Shown here in pieces: positions 1 through 8,400 of a stretch of 57,777 nucleotides of DNA. The notes beneath the pieces are model-generated. The model was given only the letters and a program-made list of their open reading frames with translations. It was not told the origin of the DNA and made no database searches. Location of the stretch: assembly GCA_002482845.1 (NCBI GenBank), contig DLGT01000025.1, positions 1 to 57,777 of the forward strand, given 5' to 3'. A program made the position numbers and the translations under genes. Source of the stretch: Saprospiraceae bacterium UBA7687. Its GTDB lineage: Bacteria > Bacteroidota > Bacteroidia > Chitinophagales > Saprospiraceae. How positions within the stretch are numbered: the first letter of the stretch is position 1; each line of letters begins with the position of its first letter.

Positions 1-2
1 AA

Positions 3-1342
3 CTGTCCAAAACGTTTTTGACCATAGCAAATATATGCCAAAATACTGATATTTTGAGCTGGTAAAATAGCATTTTAGAAAACAAGCCTTGTGTATCAAA
101 AATCGAAAGCCATTTGGGCATGTTTATCAGGTGGTTTATGTGGTTTTAAGATAGGGTAATTAGCCCACTGCCATAAATCTACTTTTACGAATAGATTTAA
201 CCTTAACAATGAGACTAGATTTGATAAATGCCAATCATAAATTGCCTTTGATTTGATGTAACTTAAGAGCAATATTGCTATTAATGAGCACCACATTTGT
301 ATCTGTACTGCATTTTCGGTTGTTCCGATGAATGACTTGACATGAAACAGTTGTTTTAGGTGTTTAAAGAAGATTTCAATGGCCCATCTTGACTTATATA
401 GTTGTGAGATAGTGTCTGCTGTCCAAGACATATTATTGGTCAGTAATATTAACTCTTGGTCGTTTTGTTCGTCATAAACCTTGACGACACGTAGGTTTTT
501 AGGGTATTTAACATCTGTAAAAAGACCTGTTAGCCTGATTTCTTCGTCTGTCAGGATGTGCTCATGCTTCTCATTTGTTACAAATGTCTCTATTACTTCA
601 AATTTGGCGTTCTTCTTGAGCCTAGTGACAAAGAATACTCGGCTGCTGTCCAAATTATTAAGCCATATAAAGTCAACATATGCTCTATCCATAACTACTA
701 CTGAGCCACTAGGAAAATCAATTGTTTTAGCAGCTTTAACGTCATGCTTCTTAGCTTCAGTTAATACCGCATAACATGGAAGACCTGTGTCGTAATCAAG
801 AACTGTATGAAGTTTTACTGCTCCTTTCGTTGTTCTAAACTTAGCCCAATCAAAAAGGGATAAACTGAGCGGTATGATCGTAGAGTCCAACAAATATATC
901 TTCCGCTTAAGACTTCGGGCGTATTTCCTTGATTTTGCTAAGGATGGCTCCAATGATTCTAGAAGTTCAAAATAGATTTCCCTAAATACTTCATAACTAC
1001 GGTGCTTGTTGATATAGCTCATTGAAGATTTTGATGGAGCTTTGGTAATACCCAAATGGCTCAAGTTGCCAGTAGCACTCATTAAACCATTAGCTATATC
1101 TCTAATTGATGTTGACGCTGATAATTGCATAAAAATCATGGATACCATATGCGTCCAGGTATTTATACCCTTATTGTGTTTGTCACTTTGATGTTGCTTT
1201 ACTAACTTGTTACAAATATTTCTATCAACAAGTGCTAATATTTGGCTGAATACGCTTACTTTTATCCCTGACATGGCGTGTTAATGGTTGCACCCACAAG
1301 ATGGGACATTTCTGCCATGTCATTTTAATTTATTTTGGACAG
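3..1342 (-). mobile_element. IS4-family-like insertion sequence, near complete
   Basis: A 1340-bp element bounded by perfect 10-bp terminal inverted repeats: CTGTCCAAAA at 3-12 and TTTTGGACAG at 1333-1342. It carries one gene, the transposase on the minus strand. Only two bases of left flank are in the window, so a target-site duplication cannot be tested. The right end lies 34 bp past the stop codon of the next gene, which it does not interrupt. The transposase frame is intact, so the element may be recent or active; that is inference. Confidence 0.85.
96..1274 (-). CDS. IS4-like DDE transposase
   Basis: A 392-residue transposase that would cut and rejoin the ends of its insertion sequence. 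The N-terminal part (about 1-100) is the helical region typical of Bacteroidota IS4-type transposases; the RNase H-like core follows. Likely catalytic residues are D130 (in YLLDST), D196 (in VVMDRAY) and E300. Around E300 the IS4 signature Y-(2)-R-(3)-E-(6)-K is complete: Y293, R296, E300, K307. Length and frame are full, with no stop or frameshift. It is the only gene between the terminal repeats and is oriented towards the left end. Confidence 0.93.
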   Translation of the reverse strand: MSGIKVSVFSQILALVDRNICNKLVKQHQSDKHNKGINTWTHMVSMIFMQLSASTSIRDIANGLMSATGNLSHLGITKAPSKSSMSYINKHRSYEVFREIYFELLESLEPSLAKSRKYARSLKRKIYLLDSTIIPLSLSLFDWAKFRTTKGAVKLHTVLDYDTGLPCYAVLTEAKKHDVKAAKTIDFPSGSVVVMDRAYVDFIWLNNLDSSRVFFVTRLKKNAKFEVIETFVTNEKHEHILTDEEIRLTGLFTDVKYPKNLRVVKVYDEQNDQELILLTNNMSWTADTISQLYKSRWAIEIFFKHLKQLFHVKSFIGTTENAVQIQMWCSLIAILLLSYIKSKAIYDWHLSNLVSLLRLNLFVKVDLWQWANYPILKPHKPPDKHAQMAFDF

Positions 1343-1375
1343 ATGTGATATTATTTATGAAATGTTTAAAACACC

Positions 1376-1816
1376 TCACTCCCCACCAAAACTATACCGC
1401 ACACCCCATAAATTCCTTAAGATCAAAGTATCAGGACTTAGCTCGTCTTCTACTGGCCATAATGGTGCAAATTCGATCACAAAGGCCAATCTTTTTAAAT
1501 CTTGCAATGGAAATATATGCAGCTGAATTGGCAATTGAATGGCATTTATAGCTCCATAAAATATATTTCCATTCACACCTGCACCTAGCCTGATTTGATG
1601 ATATTTCCTAGGAGCAAATCCATAATAAAACTGAACTTCCAAGTTGCTATCATGCAGAATGTCATTGGTATATACCCGGAATTCACCACTTAGATTTTTG
1701 TACACCTTTGTCTCGGCTCCAATCGCAAAAGTAGAATATCCCGTTATAGACAATTGTGAAGATGCTGTATAAACATAAAATAAAAAGAAAAATAGTAAAA
1801 GATTAAATGTTTTCAT
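1376..1816 (-). CDS. small secreted outer-membrane-like protein
   Basis: A 146-residue protein of unknown function. It starts with a clear signal peptide (a Lys after Met, then an FLLLFFFLFYVY core, cleavage probably after the SS near residue 20). The rest is rich in alternating polar/aromatic strands (GYSTFAIG, FYYGFAPRKYHQIRLGAGV, LWGVRYSF) and ends in an aromatic-rich strand, as in small beta-barrel outer-membrane proteins. I do not recognise the family. A degraded second copy of its middle part lies at about 2859-3012, so the gene was once duplicated. The insertion sequence next door ends 34 bp beyond its stop and leaves it intact. Confidence 0.7.
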   Translation of the reverse strand: MKTFNLLLFFFLFYVYTASSQLSITGYSTFAIGAETKVYKNLSGEFRVYTNDILHDSNLEVQFYYGFAPRKYHQIRLGAGVNGNIFYGAINAIQLPIQLHIFPLQDLKRLAFVIEFAPLWPVEDELSPDTLILRNLWGVRYSFGGE

Positions 1817-1900
1817 ACCTGTTTAGATTTTATGAGTCAAAGGTAATTTGTTTTTTGACATTTTCTAAAAGTATAAAAAAGAATAGGTGGTAAGCGCTAT

Positions 1901-2695
1901 TTATGTATTGATCCATTTTTCTACGTATTCAAGAAAAGCAACATTCACAAAAGGGAAAACGGTTACATTGGGGATATGATTTACTTCAAGCAAATATTTA
2001 TTTCCATCATTTCCCACCATATAATCAACACCTACGGTTTGTAAATCAAAATACTTTGCAATATTAATGGAATCCTGCAAAAGATCATTGTCAACTTCCA
2101 TTTCCCAAGAGCCTTTATTATGAATTGATTTCAGCCAAGAATCTCCTGTTAACTGTATCTGCCAAGATTTATCACCGACCAACATAATTCTTACAGCTTC
2201 GCCATTTATGAATTCTTCGATCAATGAAGACTCAGCGCTAACCCAATTACCTGAAAATTTATGTTTGTCTTCTCCACAATGCCAGATTCCCCATTTTGCG
2301 ACAGATTCTTTTGATGTATTAACCTCTTGTGCTCCTATTGTCATGCCACGTTTTATGCCATTAAATTTTGAAACACGTAAAGCCCTAACAAGACCTGGAA
2401 TCCTTTGTCTCAAATCCATCATTCCATGTGCATTTGGAAGGCAAGGTCCATTCCAAAGCGCCAATAAAGTAATAAAATCGATGTCATTCTCAAAAATTCC
2501 GTGAAAAATCACTTTATCAACTAGCAAGTATTTATCCTTGACAGACAAACTTTCGACAAATAAATTTCCTTCGATCAATTTTACATTTGGCAACATCTCA
2601 TAATGAAGTGCCACATAACCAAATTGTAAATTTCCTTTTATTCTCTCAACTTCCTGCTGCTCAAGTCCGACAATTAATATTCTTTTCGTGCTCAT
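1901..2695 (-). CDS. ATP-grasp (RimK-like) protein
   Basis: A 264-residue protein whose C-terminal half looks like an ATP-grasp domain, the fold that joins a carboxylate to an amine through an acyl-phosphate. Visible elements are SLIEEFINGEAVRIMLVGD (the beta strand pair with the nucleotide-contacting E) and the metal-binding end VGVDYMVGNDGNKYLLEVNHIPN (D, E and N in the usual places). The N-terminal 100 residues would be the pre-ATP-grasp domain. The substrate cannot be told. It is shorter than RimK (about 300 residues). It is a single gene with 84 bp to its downstream neighbour; no operon is evident. Confidence 0.75.
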   Translation of the reverse strand: MSTKRILIVGLEQQEVERIKGNLQFGYVALHYEMLPNVKLIEGNLFVESLSVKDKYLLVDKVIFHGIFENDIDFITLLALWNGPCLPNAHGMMDLRQRIPGLVRALRVSKFNGIKRGMTIGAQEVNTSKESVAKWGIWHCGEDKHKFSGNWVSAESSLIEEFINGEAVRIMLVGDKSWQIQLTGDSWLKSIHNKGSWEMEVDNDLLQDSINIAKYFDLQTVGVDYMVGNDGNKYLLEVNHIPNVTVFPFVNVAFLEYVEKWINT

Positions 2696-2858
2696 TTTCT
2701 AAACTATTTGTAAATTCGTTTTTTATGCTTAATTTTTCTGATTCCGCAAAATTAGGTTTAAATCATAAACAACCAAAATTAAAGGTCAATTTTCATTTCT
2801 TATTTCATTTGGATTTATAATATCTTGAACAAGTAAAAGAGTGATAACTTCTATTACA

Positions 2859-3012
2859 AAAGCCAATCAATTTAAATCATGTAATGGGAAAACAAGCAAT
2901 TGGACTGGAATCTCTAAAGCATATCATTGTTATGAAAATATACTCCCACTCAAACCAATTTCTTCCCTGATTTGTTGATACTTCCTTATACCAAATCCAT
3001 ATTCCAAATACT
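2859..3012 (-). pseudogene. decayed duplicate of the 1376-1816 gene
   Basis: The 150 bp here align base by base with about 1482-1632 inside the small outer-membrane-like gene. Shared stretches include gccaatc, tttaaatc, caattgga/ggcaattg, and the end with cctgatttg and atga/ttga-tacttcc. On the minus strand the remnant reads RKYQQIR followed by SGSIF, matching RKYHQIR and NGNIF of the intact gene, then hits a stop. No start or signal peptide remains. It lies directly after the stop codon of the unrelated 3021-4568 gene. Confidence 0.75.
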
Positions 3013-3020
3013 AAAAGACA

Positions 3021-4568
3021 CTAATCATCCTGTAATACCAAACGTCGCCCATGCAACCTTTGTATTTTTTGCACCTTCACAGAATCTCTTTGAAATCTTT
3101 TCTTTTTAAGCTTTTGCAATCCACGCAGATTAGCACTAAGTGACTTACACGGTACAAAACGCTCCAATCCACCCTTTTCCCTAACACCATCATGTAATGA
3201 ATGATGAACATCTCCACGATGCACATTTCTATCATCAACTCCAATCAATAAACGCTCCTTCCGCATCTCTAAATCATCAGATTCATCTAACTCTTTTTCA
3301 CCACGTACATCAATAACATTCACTTCATTGAATCCCTTTTCACTATGCACTTCGACAACTTCATTTTCAAACAATTCACACCCTACTTGTTTATCTAATT
3401 CTGCTTCATGATGCAATCCTTGATCACTTTGCTCAACTAAATCTTCAGCTTCATACAACTCTTCTTCACAATTTCCATCGACAATCTCCAGTTCATTTAA
3501 TTCCTGTTCATTATACGTATCAGCAACTTCAACACCACACAATCCAAGCACTACTTGCATATCCAATTCTTCTTCACTATCCTCTTCTACCTCTTCAGTT
3601 ACATCCAATCCTTTGTTGTCCTCGTCTCCCAGCACCCACTCATCAAATCCATCACCCAGATATCCATCCAAAAACACATCCCAGTTGACACCATTTTCAT
3701 CCAAAATGCTTCTTCCTTGATTCACATTGTTAGAAATACTATGCGCATCTAACCCAAGTGCCCCATACTCATCAACACAATACCCTCCAATCTCCTCTAA
3801 AACATCTGACCCATGCAATCCATCCTCCATATTCATCTCTCCTTCTATGACTTGCAACACACTCATAAACAACATTCCCGTAGGCTCATAAATGTCCCCA
3901 TCACGCCACACTTGTTGGATGACGAAGGTCCACGGCAGCTTGATATCACCAGAAGGGGCTATCTGTACTTCACTATACTCGATTTGCTCATTTCGTTTAC
4001 ATTTGATCGTTAAGCCATCTTCATATTTAGCTATTTTACGATCAAAATCTACATGCAAAAAACCAAGTTTCACAGACTTGGTATCCCCATCATCTCTTCT
4101 TGACCATAACGCTTGATGATTCATTTTCCATACCTGTGGGTCCCTGGTTTCATTCATCAGGCTGCCTCTATAATGAGTATAGTTCTTTTTGGTGTATATA
4201 TCTAGACGTCTAAATGCCATCTGAGATTCCGCATTTTTCAGACCAAAATTGACAGACCTTTTACCTTTGACATGCACGGTATCAGATTTCAATGTTTCCA
4301 TCATTAATTGTATCACCTTTGGCGGATAATGTTTGGTTGTCCACCTTTGTGTAATGTGCATCATTGCTTGACGGAATAGTCCCCCACACCTTGTAGCGAT
4401 ACCAAATTCAGCTTCATTTTTACGGGTTTCCTCATACTGTGGACCTTCTTGTCTGACTTTTTTGTCCACCTTACCGATTCTTCTGACATGATATTCCCCA
4501 TTCAACAAATATCCAAACCACTCCCCCAATTTGCCCAAAAATTTAAACGGTCCAACTTGCTTTGCCAT
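3021..4568 (-). CDS. unrecognised protein with acidic repeat region
   Basis: A 515-residue protein of unknown function without signal peptide. Residues 1 to about 240 form a compact basic domain beginning MAKQVGPFKFLGKLGEW, then NGEYHVRRIGKV and ETRKNEAEF. This layout resembles a family of small Bacteroidota proteins of unknown function that open with a Gly-rich motif, a YxVRR strand and a TRxNxxEF helix. Residues about 312-432 are very acidic and built of imperfect 14-17-residue repeats of the pattern [EK]-x-E-L-x-E followed by a Val/Ile-rich stretch. The last 45 residues are strongly basic (LKKKRFQRD). Such an acidic middle with a basic tail could bind a partner or nucleic acid, but that is a guess. 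The start is supported by an A-rich leader and no upstream extension. Confidence 0.6.
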   Translation of the reverse strand: MAKQVGPFKFLGKLGEWFGYLLNGEYHVRRIGKVDKKVRQEGPQYEETRKNEAEFGIATRCGGLFRQAMMHITQRWTTKHYPPKVIQLMMETLKSDTVHVKGKRSVNFGLKNAESQMAFRRLDIYTKKNYTHYRGSLMNETRDPQVWKMNHQALWSRRDDGDTKSVKLGFLHVDFDRKIAKYEDGLTIKCKRNEQIEYSEVQIAPSGDIKLPWTFVIQQVWRDGDIYEPTGMLFMSVLQVIEGEMNMEDGLHGSDVLEEIGGYCVDEYGALGLDAHSISNNVNQGRSILDENGVNWDVFLDGYLGDGFDEWVLGDEDNKGLDVTEEVEEDSEEELDMQVVLGLCGVEVADTYNEQELNELEIVDGNCEEELYEAEDLVEQSDQGLHHEAELDKQVGCELFENEVVEVHSEKGFNEVNVIDVRGEKELDESDDLEMRKERLLIGVDDRNVHRGDVHHSLHDGVREKGGLERFVPCKSLSANLRGLQKLKKKRFQRDSVKVQKIQRLHGRRLVLQDD

Positions 4569-5352
4569 AATTTTTATTTTTTGTTTTAAAACTGCAATAT
4601 AATGGCAAATATTTTTCCATCCAAAACTTTAACCTTTCAGATGTCGCCACCTTTACATTAGTGGGAACTCGATTTTTTTATTTAAGATTTTGATAACATT
4701 TCAGCCTTCCCATTTCGCATTTTTCTAATAGTCCTGCATAATGATAATCTACCGTTTTCCTTCAGACTCAGACTAAAAAACGATTGATTATCTCCATTTT
4801 TCTTAAAAAAAACGTATCTTTGTTCTTAACCCTGCACATAACCCCAGAGGGGTGTTTCGTTTCATAACCACGGATTTCAATCCGTGGCATCCGTGGCATC
4901 CGTGGCCCCCAGTGGCCACCAACCACGCCCCGACCCTCTCCCGACTCTCTCCCGACCATGCCCCGACGCTGCCCCGATGGAACTCCGTAGGAACTCCATA
5001 GGAAAGCCGTATGTACGCCATAGGAACTCCATATGTACTCCACAGCAAACCCACCAATGCACCAATCACTTGACGCTTGATACCAGACAATAATACACCA
5101 AAATCTAAGATGGAACGCAGCTGATTTCTACTAATAATTTTAATCTTTGAGTAGCCCATTTCAGAATATCATTTACATGCACTCATCTTTACCTATAATC
5201 ATAGAATGATGCACAATCAAGTTTTTGAAATAGTAGTAGATCGTAGGTATTACTAGACAAACATTACAAAAGCAATCTTTCTCAAGCTTAGCACCATCCG
5301 AAAATCTCACTAACCAGCCATTTTCATAATTTCCAAACCCAAAAACCCATAT
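4569..5352. other. 784-bp non-coding stretch
   Basis: No credible gene here. It contains the leader of the 3021-4568 gene, a small hairpin (CCCC-AGA-GGGG, 4842-4852), the GC-rich repeat patch described separately, and an AT-rich remainder. Open frames that cross it are made of repeat-encoded low-complexity residues (W, S, Y, G, P or R rich) and are not proposed as genes. Another short frame at 5173-5394 overlaps the terminator of the next gene and is also discarded. Confidence 0.6.
4868..5046. repeat. GC-rich degenerate repeat patch
   Basis: A sudden GC-rich, low-complexity patch in AT-rich DNA. It opens with a perfect 9+2+9 hairpin CCACGGATT-tc-AATCCGTGG (4868-4887). Its right arm starts three tandem copies of TCCGTGGC(A) (4881-4907). 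Then come CCCGAC-centred repeats of about 10-15 bp (4928-4977), and repeats around GAACTCC(A/G)TA with TATGTAC (4980-5042). None preserves a reading frame. Function unknown; it could be a decayed mobile or structural element. Confidence 0.7.
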
Positions 5353-5390
5353 AAAAAAAAAGACCCCCTTCGACTTTTCGAAGAGGGGTC
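5353..5390 (-). terminator. Rho-independent terminator of the giant secreted protein gene
   Basis: On the minus strand a GACCCC(T)CTTCGA arm, AAAG loop and TCGAAGGGGGTC arm (plus-strand 5362-5390) are followed by a run of nine T. It lies about 35 bp past the stop codon of the 5424-10328 gene. Confidence 0.9.
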
Positions 5391-5423
5391 CCATCCCAAA
5401 AACAGTAAATTCTTTATAGAAAA

Positions 5424-8400
5424 TTAATCTATGACAACCATTTTTCTGGTAGCTTTGAAGTCTCCTGCTTCAAGTGTGTAATAAAGTACACCTACACTAC
5501 CAAGTTCGTTTTTGTTAAGCTCTACGCTATTGTAACCTTTTACAAAAGTGTTGTTAATCACTTTTACTACTCTACCAGTTACATCATAGATAGTAACTTT
5601 TGCATCCATTGCTTCAGGAAGATCGAAACCTATCACTGTGATTGCTTTGAATGGGTTTGGAGTATTTTGGTACAATACTGTAGCTGCTTCTGTTCTACCA
5701 CTTACATTGAAGGCAACTTTCATGACATCATTGTCATTTGTGTATGCTTCAGCTGGTGTAAGTGATGAGTCTACCCAAAGTCCTTGAGAAACTAAGCCTT
5801 TGTCTTTAGCTTTCAGTGTCAATGTGAACACATTTGCACCTTCTACTAGATTCATTGCTTTCTCTTTGTTGTAAGATAGCGTCACAATACCATCCGCAAG
5901 TTTTGCAAAACCGAAGTTCTGATCTGTCATACCGATGATACCACCATTGACTGCTTCAAGGCTGAATAATTCAGTGTCAAAGTTTACAGTAAACTGGAAT
6001 CCAGTCACATCTGCATTATCTGCTACATTCACAGGGATCGTTACGATTTGACCTGCTTCGAATGTTTGATTTTCTGTCGTAAGTGCAAGAGACTGTCCTG
6101 ATCTAGACTCTAAGTTATTGCTGTTTACATTTGCTGCTGCACTTTCGTTTACATCACCCACTTTGATAGAAGTGAAGTCTACGATTATATCTGCATTAAT
6201 ATTCTCTACATTTGTTTTCTCAGAGAATAATTCACTAAGTGCAAACTGAGTATCACCGAATGTGTGTGACTTATCTACAAATCTCCAAGATTCATTATTA
6301 CTGAATTTTGTATTTACACCCAAGATCACTTTACGAAGCTCTACTAAGTCAGCAGCTGTGATTGTTTTATCTTTGTTTACGTCAGCTGCAATCATTTTGT
6401 AAGGTGATGTCAACTTCTGAATACCTAAGATATGTCTCTGCATCATTACTAAGTCCAATGTAGTGACACCATTCAAGATATCATCATTTTTGCTAGGGCT
6501 TACAGTGTAACTTCCACCATTAGGCATGTCACCAAAAGAATAAGTACCTTGTGCATTTGTCATGGCATTCATTTCGCTACCTTCTAACTTCACAAATACA
6601 TCTTTTACAGGCTCAGCTGATTCAGTCATTGCACTACCGTTGATTACAAATCTTCTACCATCATCTTCACATACATCATTGTTGTCTTGGATATTGATGA
6701 ATGTAGAACAGTAATCTTGAACAACTAGACCCATTGGTGTAATCACCGCTGCATATAGATCTAAATCTACCCTACCTAAGTCAGCACAAGTAAATACTAA
6801 GCTGTCTTTTATGATTGGATTTCCTGCTGTATCTAGTGTTACAGGCTCGAATGATAAGATCACTTCGTATCCACATGGGTGTGAACTTCCATTATCAAAG
6901 TCTTTAGCCCAGATATCAATCATACCTACATCTGCTATACCATCATTGTCTGTATCGATAGGCATAAGGCTTGTAGCAAGACCATTCAAACAGTATGGCG
7001 TTGGTGCTTTACAATTTACTACATCAAACAATTGATCACACTTAGTGATATTTCCACATCTATCTTCGAATGACCATTGAATTCTGTGATTTCCTATTGG
7101 ATATCTACCACTTGCATCCGCTGTATTTCCTAAACCAGTATTTGAGAGACCTAATTCGAAAGAGCCGTCGTTGAAAGCATCTATTTGATATCTCCAACGT
7201 AAGATATCAGTACAAACATCTGTACCTGTTGCAATAAGTTCGATATAACCATCTGCACATCCTGGATCGTATGTACATACTGATTTACGAGCACAACTGC
7301 TAGTGATCACAGGTTTAACTGGATCGTTCACTTTGATTACTTGTGTGTGTTCCCAAGTTCTGTAAATGAATCCACCACCTGGAGTGTTTTCATATCTTTG
7401 GCACCAATCGATAACTGTCCAGTGTCTTAAGATTTTGAAACATGCTTCTCCTGTTGAATTGTTGAATGTAAAGATTTGATCTGTATATTCAGCACCTACT
7501 AAACTACAAGTATTGTCCGCAAGTAGATTTGGTCTTCCTAAAACATCAGGACTGAATACTGGACTATTTGGATCTTCACAACCTGAGATAGTTCTATCAA
7601 CAGGCCATCTATCAGCTGTCATTACAAATGGATTATTAGAACCTGTTACAGTGATAATTTGTGTACAAGAAGCTGTTCTTCCACCTGCATCAGTAGCTAC
7701 AAATCTACGTGTGATTGTTCCAATTCTACAACTATTCAAATCAATGATTGAATCTGTAACTACTATCGGATTTTCACAATTGTCATATACTGTAGGCCAT
7801 CCGAATGAATGTCTCAAATGTGCTGTATCAAATATGTCTTCACAAGTAACGGTAACGTGTGCTGGACAAGTAATAGCTGGAGGTAATTTATCTTGAACGA
7901 TGGCATTTACCATACAGTCATTCCAGTTACCTGCTTTGTCTATAACTCTGAACTGTACCATGTGCGGCGTCGTTCCTACATCTGAACAACAGAACTGTGC
8001 ATAAGAACTAAATCCACATGGATCAGTGATTTCGATTACATATAACCACTCTTCTGTTTCACATTGGTTTGTGCCGAAATCCAACCAAGTTGCATTATCG
8101 TTTAATACCCTTACATAATCAAATGAATTAGTACCATCAATGACATCTTGTGGAGATCCTACTGCCCAATTTCTATAAGTAGAAGTCTCATTACTCAACC
8201 AAGAAAACAAACCTTTTCTCTTGATATCTCTCAAACCTATTAAGTAATCTTCATCAAGATTCCATTGTTGAACTTGATCATATAACCAAGTATTTTCTGC
8301 TGCTGTGTTGATTGCAACTACGTATCCACCCATCGCAGCAGCTGTTTTGATAGCTACGTCAGGTGTAGATCTGTGCTTAGAAATATAGTAGTAGTGTGGT

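Noticed and set aside
3..1342. Insertion sequence as an interruption of the 1376-1816 gene
   Set aside because: The gene ends in a proper stop 34 bp before the element and has a full strand-rich C terminus.
1288..1551. Plus-strand frames at the right end of the insertion sequence
   Set aside because: They cross the terminal repeat and lie antisense to the small outer-membrane-like gene.
4768..5159. Overlapping open frames rich in W, S, Y, G and R
   Set aside because: They are translations of the degenerate repeat patch, exist in several frames at once and have no family resemblance or ribosome-binding site.
5173..5394. 73-codon frame between the repeat patch and the giant gene
   Set aside because: Its first codons are the terminator hairpin of the giant gene; composition is not protein-like.
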